64,000 nt of DNA from Bernardetia sp. ABR2-2B (GCF_037126435.1 NZ_CP147020.1:4229001-4293000), one strand, 5' to 3'; shown: positions 44,756-53,695, counted from the stretch's first letter. Numbers and translations: made by a program. The notes: a model not told the origin generated them from the sequence alone.

Positions 44756-44909
44756 AAAAATAAATTATCGAAACAATTCTATCCTATCCGTATAAATCTA
44801 GTATTTTTATTCGTTATCTCTTTGAAATAACATTGATGTAAGTTGATAAAAAATCTACACAAACTAAGAAATAAATAGTATAAGGTTTATATAAAATATA
44901 TATGTATTT

Positions 44910-45929
44910 ATGGAGTCTTCGACACTCAAAGAAAAAAAAGTTATCCAAACAAAATCACCAGTAATTAAAGTAAAAAAGAAAAATTCAAGTAGATTTTCTA
45001 GAGGAAGACGATTTGCTCAAAGTAAATGGCGTATGCGTCTTGACCGTCTTTTCTTTAAGTCAAATACTACCGAAGGAAAAGTATTTGATACTGCTTTGTT
45101 GTCTCTTATTGTACTTAGTTTGGTTGTTGTGATGATGCAAAGTGTATCTGAAATAGACCAACAATATGGAACTTATCTTTTAGCTATCGAAATGAGTGTT
45201 ACGCTGCTTTTTGCTATTGAATATGTTCTCAGAGTCGCTACCTCGCACCGTCCAATGCGTTATATTCTAAGTTTTTATGGAATTATTGATTTACTTGCCT
45301 TTGTTCCAGCTATTTTTTCTTGGACGTTTGCAGGAAGTAATTTTTTCCTTCTTCTTCGTGTAACTCGTATCATCAGTATTTTTAAGGTATTGGATATGAA
45401 CCAATACACAGGAGAAGCACAGATTTTGAGTCAGGCATTACGTGCTAGTCGTCATAAAATAACTGTTTTTGTAATTTTTGTAGCTACAAATGTAGTCTTA
45501 CTTGGGTTTATCATGTTTTTGGTAGAAGGAAGAGAAAATCCAGGGTTTTCAAGTATTCCAAAAAGTATTTATTGGGCAATCGTAACGCTTACAACAGTAG
45601 GTTATGGAGATATTGCTCCTCAAAGTGCATTAGGAAGAGCTATTGCAGCCGTCGTTATGGTACTTGGTTATGGCGTTCTTGCTGTTCCGACAGGAATTGT
45701 ATCAGCCGAAATTGCAACACAAGTAACCCACAAATCAGATGAAGATGAGTTTGAAGAAGAAGAAAAAGAGCTAAAAGAAGAGTTAGAAAAGCAAAAGATA
45801 CACCTAGCAAAACAAGAAAATAATAAAAAAGAAGCAGAGAGCATAGTTGAAGAGTGTTCGCATTGTGGGGCAGAGCATCATACGGAGTTGGCTAGTTTCT
45901 GTTATAAATGTGGAAACGAATTAATTTGA
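44910..45929 (+). CDS. voltage-gated-type potassium channel with C-terminal zinc ribbon
   Basis: 339-aa ion channel of the Ion_trans/Kv type. A basic cytoplasmic N-terminus is followed by helices S1-S6 (about residues 60-275). An S4-like arginine series (LLRVTRIISIFKVLDM) and the K+ selectivity filter TTVGYGD (about residue 230) are visible. A coiled coil follows S6 (EFEEEEKELKEELEKQK), and the C-terminus has a CSHCGAEHHTELASFCYKCG zinc-ribbon pattern (C-x2-C ... C-x2-C). The coiled coil probably supports tetramerisation; the ribbon's role is unknown. It ends at an intrinsic terminator. Confidence 0.9.
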   Translation: MESSTLKEKKVIQTKSPVIKVKKKNSSRFSRGRRFAQSKWRMRLDRLFFKSNTTEGKVFDTALLSLIVLSLVVVMMQSVSEIDQQYGTYLLAIEMSVTLLFAIEYVLRVATSHRPMRYILSFYGIIDLLAFVPAIFSWTFAGSNFFLLLRVTRIISIFKVLDMNQYTGEAQILSQALRASRHKITVFVIFVATNVVLLGFIMFLVEGRENPGFSSIPKSIYWAIVTLTTVGYGDIAPQSALGRAIAAVVMVLGYGVLAVPTGIVSAEIATQVTHKSDEDEFEEEEKELKEELEKQKIHLAKQENNKKEAESIVEECSHCGAEHHTELASFCYKCGNELI

Positions 45930-45952
45930 TTTTTTTATGCTAAAAAATATAG

Positions 45953-45983
45953 AGCATTTTTCTGTTTTGAAAAATGCTTTTTT
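45953..45983 (+). terminator. intrinsic terminator after the K+ channel
   Basis: AGCATTTTTC / GAAAAATGCT stem followed by a T-run. Confidence 0.8.
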
Positions 45984-46193
45984 GTTCGAAATAGTGATAA
46001 CTTAGATATGCATTTTTCCTGTTTTTTTAGTAAATTGTAGATAGACTTTGATAGATTCTAAAAAGATTTAATTCAAGATCAAACTGTAATAATAATGATA
46101 TAGTGTCTTTTGAAATATCAAAATCAAAAATAGATGGATAGTTTTTATAAAAGTAACGATTTGAAGAAGTTTATAGAGTTGTAAAAAAATCCG

Positions 46194-46201
46194 TATTTTT
46201 G
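46194..46201 (+). promoter_or_regulatory. -7 element for the Phe/Tyr catabolism genes
   Basis: TATTTTTG matches TAnnTTTG 62 bp upstream of the hydroxylase ATG. No TTG is found 19-20 bp further upstream. The rest of the 332-bp spacer holds only the channel terminator. Confidence 0.4.
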
Positions 46202-46262
46202 AAGATATAACCAAATGCATATAATATAATAAAATACATAAACCTATTTAACTACCCAACCA

Positions 46263-47018
46263 ATGACACAACAAGAACGACGAGACGAACAACTTTCTCA
46301 CCAGCATTATGACAAATACACGCAAGAGAATCATGATGTTTGGAAAATTTTATATAAGCGACAAATAGAAGTGCTACCAAATCGTGCTGATGAGGCATAT
46401 TGTGAGGGGATTGAAGCAACAGGTTTTACACCAAATCAAATACCTAGCTTTGAGGAAGTAAATGAAAAATTGAAAAAAATTACTGGATGGAGCTTAGTAG
46501 TAGTTCCTGGGCTTATTGATAATCAACCATTTTTCAATTACCTAAAAAATAAGCAATTTCCTGCTACTACGTGGCTTCGTACAATGGAAGAGTTGGATTA
46601 TTTGGAAGAGCCAGATATGTTTCATGACGTTTTTGCACATGTTCCTCTTCTTACAAACAAGAACTTCTGTCGTTTCTTAGAAGAACTTAGTCGGATTGCA
46701 CTAAAGCACATAGGAAATGAAGATTCTATTGAGTTTATTTCTCGTATCTATTGGTACACTGTGGAGTTTGGTCTTATCAATAATAATGGAGATTTAAGAA
46801 TTTATGGAGCAGGTATTCTTTCTTCAGCAGGTGAATCTGTTTATTCATTAGAGAGTGATATTCCTAAGCGAGTTGCCTATGATGTAAAAGAAATTTTACA
46901 TACTCCTTATATAAAAGACCGTTTTCAAGAGAAGTATTTTATTATCAATTCTTATAAAGAACTCTTTGATTCTATTCCAGAGATTGAAGAAACATTAGAC
47001 AGTATGTTAGTCTCATAA
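46263..47018 (+). CDS. phhA: phenylalanine 4-monooxygenase
   Basis: 251-aa pterin-dependent aromatic amino acid hydroxylase that converts Phe to Tyr with tetrahydrobiopterin and O2. The non-haem iron ligands are visible: His121 and His126 in MFHDVFAHVPLL, and Glu168 in YWYTVEFGLI. The family block GWSLVVVPGLI-x5-F-F-x2-L also fits. As in most bacterial enzymes there is no N-terminal ACT regulatory domain. It lies 80 bp upstream of HPPD, consistent with a Phe/Tyr catabolic operon. Confidence 0.95.
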   Translation: MTQQERRDEQLSHQHYDKYTQENHDVWKILYKRQIEVLPNRADEAYCEGIEATGFTPNQIPSFEEVNEKLKKITGWSLVVVPGLIDNQPFFNYLKNKQFPATTWLRTMEELDYLEEPDMFHDVFAHVPLLTNKNFCRFLEELSRIALKHIGNEDSIEFISRIYWYTVEFGLINNNGDLRIYGAGILSSAGESVYSLESDIPKRVAYDVKEILHTPYIKDRFQEKYFIINSYKELFDSIPEIEETLDSMLVS

Positions 47019-47098
47019 GTATAAACCAAACCTATAAAGCTACTAGCTATAGTTTGTATATTCATTAATCACTAAATAACACTAAAAACGAATTAACC

Positions 47099-48190
47099 AT
47101 GGAAGATATTCTGCCATTAAAAGGCACAGACCATATAGAATTTTATGTAGGAAATGCAAAACAAGCAGCCTATTATTATCAAGCAGCTTTTGGCTTTGAA
47201 GTAGTTGCGTATGCAGGACAAGAAACAGGTGTAAGAGACCGTTCTTCTTATGTTTTGCAGCAAGGAAAAATACGTTTCGTACTTACTTCGCCAATGACTA
47301 GCGACTCTCCAATAGCTGAACATATCAAAAAACATGGAGACGGAGTAAAAGTATTAGCTCTTTGGGTAGATGATGCCGAAAAATCTTATTATGATACAAT
47401 GAGTAGAGGTGCAAAATCTGCTTTAGAACCTACTCGTTTGTCAGACGAACACGGAGAAGTGGTTGTTTCAGGAATCCATACCTATGGAGAAACAATTCAT
47501 AAATTTATAGAAAGAAGAAATTATAAAGGCGCATTTATGCCAGGGTATAAGCCTAAAGAATCATTCTTTAAAGTAAAATCAACAGGTTTGAAGTTTATAG
47601 ACCATTGTGTCGGAAATGTAGAGCTTGGTAAAATGAATGAATGGGTAGAGTTTTATGAAAAAGTAATGGGCTTCAATTTGCTCGTAACTTTTGATGATAA
47701 AGATATTTCTACTGAATATACAGCCTTGATGTCAAAGGTTGTTTCGAATGGAAACGGTTATGTTAAGTTTCCAATCAATGAACCTGCAGATGGACGTAAG
47801 AAATCACAAATTGAAGAATATATTGAATTCTATGAAGGTGCAGGTGTTCAGCATATTGCCATTGCAACAGATGATATTTTAGAGACCATCGAAGAGCTAC
47901 GTCACCGTGGTGTAGATTTTCTTTATGTTCCAGACAACTATTACGAAGACCTTTTGGATAGAGTTGGAGACATTAAAGAAGATTTAGAAGACCTCAAAAA
48001 ACTAAATATCTTAGTGGATAGAGATGATGAAGGATACTTACTTCAAATCTTTACCAAACCAACGGGCGACCGTCCGACTGTTTTCTTTGAGATTATCCAA
48101 CGCCAAGGTGCAAAATCGTTTGGAAAAGGAAACTTTAAAGCCCTTTTTGAAGCTATCGAAAGAGAACAAGAATTGAGAGGTAATTTGTAA
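47099..48190 (+). CDS. hppD: 4-hydroxyphenylpyruvate dioxygenase
   Basis: 363-aa Fe(II) dioxygenase that makes homogentisate from 4-hydroxyphenylpyruvate. It has two glyoxalase/VOC-fold halves. Iron ligands in the C-terminal half: His169 (KFIDHCVGNV), His252 (GVQHIAIAT) and Glu331 (TVFFEIIQRQG). The C-terminal GFGKGNFKALFEAIE-type signature is present (GAKSFGKGNFKALFEAIE), which closes the active site. It follows phhA and forms the next-but-one step of tyrosine degradation; the aminotransferase and homogentisate dioxygenase are not in the window. Confidence 0.96.
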   Translation: MEDILPLKGTDHIEFYVGNAKQAAYYYQAAFGFEVVAYAGQETGVRDRSSYVLQQGKIRFVLTSPMTSDSPIAEHIKKHGDGVKVLALWVDDAEKSYYDTMSRGAKSALEPTRLSDEHGEVVVSGIHTYGETIHKFIERRNYKGAFMPGYKPKESFFKVKSTGLKFIDHCVGNVELGKMNEWVEFYEKVMGFNLLVTFDDKDISTEYTALMSKVVSNGNGYVKFPINEPADGRKKSQIEEYIEFYEGAGVQHIAIATDDILETIEELRHRGVDFLYVPDNYYEDLLDRVGDIKEDLEDLKKLNILVDRDDEGYLLQIFTKPTGDRPTVFFEIIQRQGAKSFGKGNFKALFEAIEREQELRGNL

Positions 48191-48217
48191 TTATACAATG
48201 ACTTTAACACTTTAACT

Positions 48218-48250
48218 AAAAAGCTCATAATTTATATTATGGGCTTTTTT
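48218..48250 (+). terminator. intrinsic terminator after hppD
   Basis: AAAAGCTCATAAT / ATTATGGGCTTTT (one G-T pair) with a T-run. It insulates the lanthipeptide promoter from upstream transcription. Confidence 0.8.
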
Positions 48251-48336
48251 TGTACCATTGAAGTGGGTTTTGTTACAGTATTTAATTTTACATGTTAGTA
48301 CAGTGTACTATTTTGTGAAAATATATACAAAAAAAT

Positions 48337-48366
48337 TTGTGTCATAGAAAAAATCTACTATATTTG
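48337..48366 (+). promoter_or_regulatory. consensus Bacteroidota promoter of the lanthipeptide locus
   Basis: TTG (48337-48339), exactly 19 bp, then TATATTTG (48359-48366) is a perfect match to TTG-N19-TAnnTTTG. Transcription would start around 48373, about 100 bp upstream of the first precursor ATG. The 5' leader (from about 48404) is partially duplicated ahead of the second precursor. Confidence 0.8.
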
Positions 48367-48470
48367 TGCATTCATTGTATGGTACAATACTAATACAAAA
48401 AATAAAGGAGTATTCCGAAAATCCTTTTTAATAGAGTAGGAAAAACATATCAATTTTACTTTTCATAATT

Positions 48471-48659
48471 ATGAAAACGAACAAAAAATTAAAACTTAAC
48501 ACTAAGAAAGTAGTTATTCTTTCTGACGAGCAGCAAGATTCTGTACAAGGTGGTACATTTAATACTCGTAATGCTGACTGTGTTCCTTATACCACATTAT
48601 GTCCATCAAACTTAGGAGCATGTCATACACAACCTGTGGCTCCTTGGTCATGTATATAA
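48471..48659 (+). CDS. class I lanthipeptide precursor 1
   Basis: 62-aa precursor peptide. The leader MKTNKKLKLNTKKVVILSDE plus the following residues ends in a double-Gly (VQGG, residues 25-28). The pattern K-L-x-L-N-x-K-x-x-x-x-LSDEQ resembles Bacteroidota class I lanthipeptide leaders, in which the LxLN-like region would be recognised by LanB. The 34-residue core (29-62) has Cys37, Cys44, Cys51 and Cys61 plus Thr29, Thr32, Thr41, Thr42, Ser46, Thr53 and Ser60, so four lanthionine rings are possible. The ATG at 48471 is reinforced by the 5' and coding conservation with precursor 2. LanC and LanB genes follow. Ring topology is unknown. Confidence 0.85.
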   Translation: MKTNKKLKLNTKKVVILSDEQQDSVQGGTFNTRNADCVPYTTLCPSNLGACHTQPVAPWSCI

Positions 48660-48822
48660 TATAATTTAATCAAGATTTCCTACAGTAACTAAAAATAGTA
48701 TTAAATATTTTATTTTTTTAGATAAAAACTATTAAAGTTACAATTAGGTGCATTTAGGAGAACTCTAAAAATCCTTTTAAAAAGAGTAGGAAAATTATCA
48801 ATCTTATAATTTCATATTAATA

Positions 48823-48996
48823 ATGAAAACGAACAAAAAATTAAAACTTAACACTAAAAAAGTAGTCATCTTATCTGATGAGCAGCAAAGTAACTTAGAA
48901 GGAGGGCGCATGAAAGTATATACTGAAAAGCGTATCTATTCTTGTAGGCTTTGTAGTGAAAGAAATCAATGTCCTTTTACTGAACTACCTTGTTAA
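48823..48996 (+). CDS. class I lanthipeptide precursor 2
   Basis: 57-aa precursor peptide too short for typical ORF calling. Its first 22 residues are the same as those of precursor 1 at protein level, and the leader ends NLEGG (residues 24-28). The core (29-57) is different: Cys41, Cys44, Cys50 and Cys57, with Thr34, Ser40, Ser45 and Thr53, and several Arg/Lys. The C-x2-C-x5-C-x6-C pattern has few dehydratable residues, so at most four rings could form. The duplicated leader region (about 135 bp including 5' leader) shows it arose from precursor 1 or vice versa. Sharing one LanB/LanC set is inferred. Confidence 0.8.
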   Translation: MKTNKKLKLNTKKVVILSDEQQSNLEGGRMKVYTEKRIYSCRLCSERNQCPFTELPC

Positions 48997-49060
48997 GTTA
49001 GCTATCTTACTTAACATAGTATTATTTTTTGAAAAATAGTAACTTTGCCTAATAAATAAT

Positions 49061-49140
49061 AAAGTAATTTAGAAGGGCATATGAGAATAATTAATAAAAA
49101 GTGTGTTTATTTTTTTTAGTAAAAGAAATAAATACCTTTT
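49061..49140 (+). pseudogene. decayed copy of precursor 2
   Basis: A non-coding stretch after precursor 2 aligns with part of its coding sequence: AAAGTAATTTAGAAG against AAAGTAACTTAGAAG, then GGC-ATGA, AAAAGTGTGTTTAT, and TAGTAAAAGAAATAAAT-x-CCTTTT against TAGTGAAAGAAATCAATGTCCTTTT. It has several deletions and no intact reading frame, and the leader start is missing. This reads as a relic of a third precursor gene. Confidence 0.6.
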
Positions 49141-49176
49141 TGAAGTTTAATTTGAACGCTCAACTTATCTTTCTTA

Positions 49177-49213
49177 AAACGGAATTTCTAAGCTGAAATT
49201 CCGTTTGTTTTTT
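49177..49213 (+). terminator. strong hairpin between precursor genes and lanC
   Basis: A perfect 11-bp stem AAACGGAATTT / AAATTCCGTTT with an 8-base loop and a following T-run, only 19 bp before the lanC start. As in other lantibiotic operons it probably acts as an attenuator, giving more precursor than enzyme mRNA, with read-through into lanC. No separate promoter for lanC was found. Confidence 0.8.
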
Positions 49214-49232
49214 CAATAAAAAAAACTCAAAA

Positions 49233-50351
49233 TTGAAAACTGTATTCAATAATTTACCAAATGTTTTTTTCTCTAATTTTGGCTACTTGGGAAACCTAGG
49301 TAGTCTAAGTTTAATAGCAAACTTTGATTCAGAAAAAGCTGAACAAATGCTAACTAAATTTTACGAAAAGATAGAAGAAGCTCCTTATGTCCAACCCGAT
49401 ATATATGGTTTATCCAGTTTGGGTATCTTACTTAATTACTTATCTAAAGTAGATAAAAATCGCTTTGAAGAATATAATGAAGAATTTATAAATGATTTTT
49501 CAAGTGTTATTTTGGAAGCTAGTCAGGCAATGGCAGAAAGACTAGAATACGATACTTTTACAGGATTGGTATGTACACTAAATTATTTTGTTCTTACTGA
49601 GCAAATAGAAAACACACTAAAAGTAGTTGACTTACTACAAAAAGTTACTCAGCAACTTTATCAAAAAAAAGAGCTTAATAATTTAGGTCTTGCACACGGA
49701 GTTTGTGGAATCATTGCTGTTTTGGCTAAGACGATTCTTTTTTTAGAAAAGACAGAAACTACAAACGACATTTTAGTAAAATATAAAGATACATTAGAAC
49801 TTATTACAAATCATGTAATGAATCAAAAAGGAGAAATTGGTAATTTCTGTTTTCCTTATACTGTGGGAGGAAAAACTAGCCGTTTAGCTTGGTGTTATGG
49901 TGATTTTTCTATTTGTATTGCCCTCACTTGGGCTGCATTAGTTTTACCTAATAAAAAGAAAATAGATAAGGTAGTACAAGCTACAATAAATAATGCTATC
50001 AATCTAAAGGATACAGACAGACTTTTTATCACAAATAAAGACACAAAAGAATATGACTTAGCACTTTGTCATGGAGTATCTGGAGTATATTTAGTTTTTA
50101 AGAGATTATATGATTTTTATCCTAGTCAAGAGTTAGCAGAAGAGATAAAAAGACTAAAAGAAGAATTACATAAAGAAGTGCAGAAAGGCATAGAAAACAT
50201 TAAATTTCCTGTATCAATACAACAAGAACCATTAATTTTTGAATGGCAAACAGATTTATCATTCTTGAATGGTCTATCAGGCTTCTTGGCAGCTTATCAT
50301 GATGATGAACTAGTAAAAGGTTGGGATGCTCCTCTTCTAACCGATTTTTAA
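49233..50351 (+). CDS. lanC: lanthipeptide cyclase
   Basis: 372-aa LanC-family cyclase with an alpha/alpha-toroid fold. Zinc ligands Cys221 (LAWCYGDFS), Cys279 and His280 (ALCHGVSG) are present. GLAHGVCGIIAVL (His155) matches the catalytic region in which NisC has its active His. It adds Cys thiols to dehydroalanine or dehydrobutyrine residues of the precursor cores. The start codon is TTG; the next in-frame Met is residue 39, which would remove the first helix, and a stop lies in frame at 49194, so TTG is favoured. Followed after 26 bp by lanB. Confidence 0.9.
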   Translation: MKTVFNNLPNVFFSNFGYLGNLGSLSLIANFDSEKAEQMLTKFYEKIEEAPYVQPDIYGLSSLGILLNYLSKVDKNRFEEYNEEFINDFSSVILEASQAMAERLEYDTFTGLVCTLNYFVLTEQIENTLKVVDLLQKVTQQLYQKKELNNLGLAHGVCGIIAVLAKTILFLEKTETTNDILVKYKDTLELITNHVMNQKGEIGNFCFPYTVGGKTSRLAWCYGDFSICIALTWAALVLPNKKKIDKVVQATINNAINLKDTDRLFITNKDTKEYDLALCHGVSGVYLVFKRLYDFYPSQELAEEIKRLKEELHKEVQKGIENIKFPVSIQQEPLIFEWQTDLSFLNGLSGFLAAYHDDELVKGWDAPLLTDF

Positions 50352-50377
50352 AAATAGACTTTAAATTATACTTATAA

Positions 50378-53300
50378 ATGAATTATTTTTTCTTACGCAG
50401 TCCTTTATCTCCACTTTTTTCAGAGAAACCAGCAGATGAATTGGCTATTTTTTTATCTTCTCCTAATTTTCAAAATACGGTCAAAGAATACGAAGAAGGA
50501 AAGCTAAAGGATAAAAAAGTAGAAAAATTTTCACTTTCTAAAGCAAAATATGATTTACGCTCTCGTTTTAGATGTACTCCTTTTGGGACATTTGCAGGTA
50601 TTTCGGCAGGAAAACTAGCTTCAAAAAATGAAGGCTTTGTTCATCAAGGAATAAAAAAATATCATCTTTCTTTAGATATGTCTGTTTTGGGTGCGTGGAT
50701 AGATAAACTTCATCAAATACAAGAGTTTTTAGAAGTGCTTACTTTTTATCCAAATAATACACTTTATCAATTTGGAGAAGACAAACGTTATATAGAATCT
50801 TATTTTGAGGGAGAAAAAGCTAGAAAATACGCTATCTCTAATATAGAATGGAATGAGTATTTAGAGCAAATTATAGAATTTGCAAAAAAAGGTAAAAAAG
50901 TAACAGAAATAGCAGAACAGTTAGTAGATGAGGATATTTCATTAGAAGAAGCAAAAGAATTTGTTTTAGAAATTATAGAAGCTCAAATTCTTGTTTCAGA
51001 TATAGCTTTAAAAATTACAGGAGAACCTTTTGAAGATATTTTAAGAGATAAAATAGGGTTTTATTTAGAAAATAACCCTCAATTGCAACATATAGAAAAG
51101 TATAGTTTTATAAAAGAATCATTTTCTCTCCTTTCTGAACTAAAAGAGTATTATCAGAAAAATCAACCCAAAAGCACAGAGTTACTAGCTTTTTCTCAAA
51201 AAATAAAAAACTTAGGGATTCCCTTCAAATTAAGTTCTTTGTTCCAAATGGATACCGTCTTACAACTCGAAAATCCATCTCTTCATTATTCTATCAAAGA
51301 AGAACTAGAAAAAGCAATTGATTTACTAAAACATGTTCATTCATATAAAGAAATTTCTACTCTAACATCTTTCAAAGAAGCATTTTCTGCTCGTTATGAG
51401 TCGGCAGAAGTTCCTCTTATGCAAGTGCTTGACCCAGAAATTGGTCTTGGTTTTCCTCTAAGAAGTCAGTCAAATAATGATAATGCACCCTTACTAAAAG
51501 GAATGCCTCTTAATGGTGGCAGAAACATCCAACAACCTTCTCCTCAACAAACAAGATGGACACAATTTTTGCAGAAAAAATATATAGAAGCTCTTCAAAA
51601 TAAATCTTCTTTAATTGAGCTTACCAACAAAGAATTAAAAAAAGAACTAGGTTTTATTCCTAAAAAGTATAGAAATTCTAAGCAGAATAAAAATAATAAC
51701 CCAACAAAAGAAGAAAGTAAAAATTTACCACTTTCATATTCTTCCATGATTACTCTTCTAACTCCCTCCTCTGAGGCAATTGAGGAAGGAAATTATAAAA
51801 TAGTTCATAAGGGAACAAATGGTTCTTCTGCTGTTACTCTACTAGGACGTTTTTGTCATGCAGATGCTCAAACAAATGAGTATGCTTTGGAGTGTATCAA
51901 GCAAGAAGAAGAACTATCAGATAAAATTTTTGCAGAAATTGTACATCTTCCTGAAGCTAGAGTAGGTAATGTGATTGCTCGTCCACAACTTAGAAAGTAT
52001 GAAATTCCGATTGGAGTACGAACAGCCGAAAATGCAAATTCTATTACCTTAGATGATATTAGAGTTTCAGTTAGCAATGGAGAAATAAAATTACGTTCTA
52101 TTAAGTATAACAAAGAAATTATTCCTAGAATGAGTAATGCTCATAATTATAGTATGACAGAAATTCCTGCTTATCACTTTTTGTGTACATTACAAAATCA
52201 AGATGTAATTGGTAGTTTAATGTTTAGTTGGAATCAGTTAGCAAATGAATCTTATTTGCCTAGAGTGGAATATGAGAAAGTTATTTTAAGTCCTCAAAAA
52301 TGGATTATTTCTCTCAAAGAGACTAAAATAGATAAAAATGTCAGTACAGAAAAAGCTTTAGAAAAACTGAGAGTTTATTTTCAAGACAGAAGCATTCCTA
52401 ATCGTCTTACTTTTGGGCAAGGAGACAATATCTTGCCTTTATTCGTTGATAATGATATTAATTTAATTCTTTTTTGGCAACAGTTAAAGAAAATGCAGCA
52501 AGTATCTATTAGTGAAATGCTCTATAATGAAGATAATTTATTTATAAAAGATGAGGAAGGAAATGGTTATACCAATGAATTTATTATTCCTCACTTATTA
52601 CCTTCAACAAAGTCTGAAAGTAACTCCATATTTAATACTACTACAAATTTAGAAGCTACATTACAAAGAGAATATACTATTGGCTCTGAATGGATTTATT
52701 TCAAAATTTATTGTGGAGTAAGTACAGCAGATGAATTGTTATTACAAAGATTGTTTCCTTTAGCTGCACAATTAAAACAAGCAAATATAATTACAGAGTG
52801 GTTTTTTATTCGTTATGGCGATCCAGATCATCATTTACGTATTCGTTTTAAAGGAAAAAATGATTTTTACAAAACAGTAATTGAGAGTTTATATAAAAAC
52901 CTAAATGAGTTAGTAGAAAATAAATCAGTTTGGAATATTCAAATAGATACTTACAAAAGAGAAATTGAAAGATATGGCTCTAAAAACATGATAAATAGTG
53001 AGTCTTTATTTCATAAAGAAAGCGAACTAATTTGTAGTATTTTACAAAACATAAATGAAGATGATGATTTGAGATGGAAATTAGCCTTTTTAGGTGTGGA
53101 TAATTTACTTACTAATTTTGAATTAGAAATTGACCACAAAAAACGTTTGATGGAAGTTTTATCAGAAAGTTTTCACAAAGAATTTGGTTTAGAAAATGTG
53201 CATGACACAAAGATTTTATCTAAAAGTTATAGAGAAAAAAGACAAACGATTGAAGAAATTATAGAAAATCCTGCTATTTATCCAGCATACAAAGAATTAT

Positions 53301-53533
53301 TTACTCGTCATTCATTATCTATAAAAGAAAGTGTAGATAAAGTTATTGCACTAGCTAAAAATGATGAATTAGAAATGAGCTTATCTAATTTGATAGCCAG
53401 TTATATACATATGTTTTTGAATAGATATTTTAGAGCCAACCAAAGAAAACACGAATGTATAATTTATTATATGCTGTTTCAATACTATCGATCTGCCGAA
53501 GCAAAAAATAAAGTAGCTCTTTTAGTTGATTAA
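50378..53533 (+). CDS. lanB: lanthipeptide dehydratase, full-length LanB
   Basis: 1051-aa class I dehydratase. N-terminal glutamylation domain (about 1-700): the family start FFLRSPLSPLF, SKAKYDLRSRFRCTPFGTFAG (about 53-72), and VIARPQLRKYEI with DDIRVSVSNGEIKLRS. C-terminal elimination domain (about 765-1045, the thiopeptide-type/SpaB_C region) with SEWIYFKIYCG and EWFFIRYGDPDHHLRIRFKG. It uses glutamyl-tRNA(Glu) to activate Ser/Thr in the precursor and eliminates glutamate to give dehydroamino acids. Unlike split LanB systems known from Bacteroidota (pinensin type), both halves are fused here. It ends the visible operon. Confidence 0.92.
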   Translation: MNYFFLRSPLSPLFSEKPADELAIFLSSPNFQNTVKEYEEGKLKDKKVEKFSLSKAKYDLRSRFRCTPFGTFAGISAGKLASKNEGFVHQGIKKYHLSLDMSVLGAWIDKLHQIQEFLEVLTFYPNNTLYQFGEDKRYIESYFEGEKARKYAISNIEWNEYLEQIIEFAKKGKKVTEIAEQLVDEDISLEEAKEFVLEIIEAQILVSDIALKITGEPFEDILRDKIGFYLENNPQLQHIEKYSFIKESFSLLSELKEYYQKNQPKSTELLAFSQKIKNLGIPFKLSSLFQMDTVLQLENPSLHYSIKEELEKAIDLLKHVHSYKEISTLTSFKEAFSARYESAEVPLMQVLDPEIGLGFPLRSQSNNDNAPLLKGMPLNGGRNIQQPSPQQTRWTQFLQKKYIEALQNKSSLIELTNKELKKELGFIPKKYRNSKQNKNNNPTKEESKNLPLSYSSMITLLTPSSEAIEEGNYKIVHKGTNGSSAVTLLGRFCHADAQTNEYALECIKQEEELSDKIFAEIVHLPEARVGNVIARPQLRKYEIPIGVRTAENANSITLDDIRVSVSNGEIKLRSIKYNKEIIPRMSNAHNYSMTEIPAYHFLCTLQNQDVIGSLMFSWNQLANESYLPRVEYEKVILSPQKWIISLKETKIDKNVSTEKALEKLRVYFQDRSIPNRLTFGQGDNILPLFVDNDINLILFWQQLKKMQQVSISEMLYNEDNLFIKDEEGNGYTNEFIIPHLLPSTKSESNSIFNTTTNLEATLQREYTIGSEWIYFKIYCGVSTADELLLQRLFPLAAQLKQANIITEWFFIRYGDPDHHLRIRFKGKNDFYKTVIESLYKNLNELVENKSVWNIQIDTYKREIERYGSKNMINSESLFHKESELICSILQNINEDDDLRWKLAFLGVDNLLTNFELEIDHKKRLMEVLSESFHKEFGLENVHDTKILSKSYREKRQTIEEIIENPAIYPAYKELFTRHSLSIKESVDKVIALAKNDELEMSLSNLIASYIHMFLNRYFRANQRKHECIIYYMLFQYYRSAEAKNKVALLVD

Positions 53534-53695
53534 AAATGGGTTAAAATGAATCAAAGAAAGAAAAATTAGCTTAGTTTTACGCATAGAATTAAACAAATCT
53601 AATTCATTAGCTGTTTTTTAGGTAACTTTTTATTTGTACTATAAAATAAATAGTTTAAAAAACGCTCATTCATTTTCATTTAATCAATACAAAAA

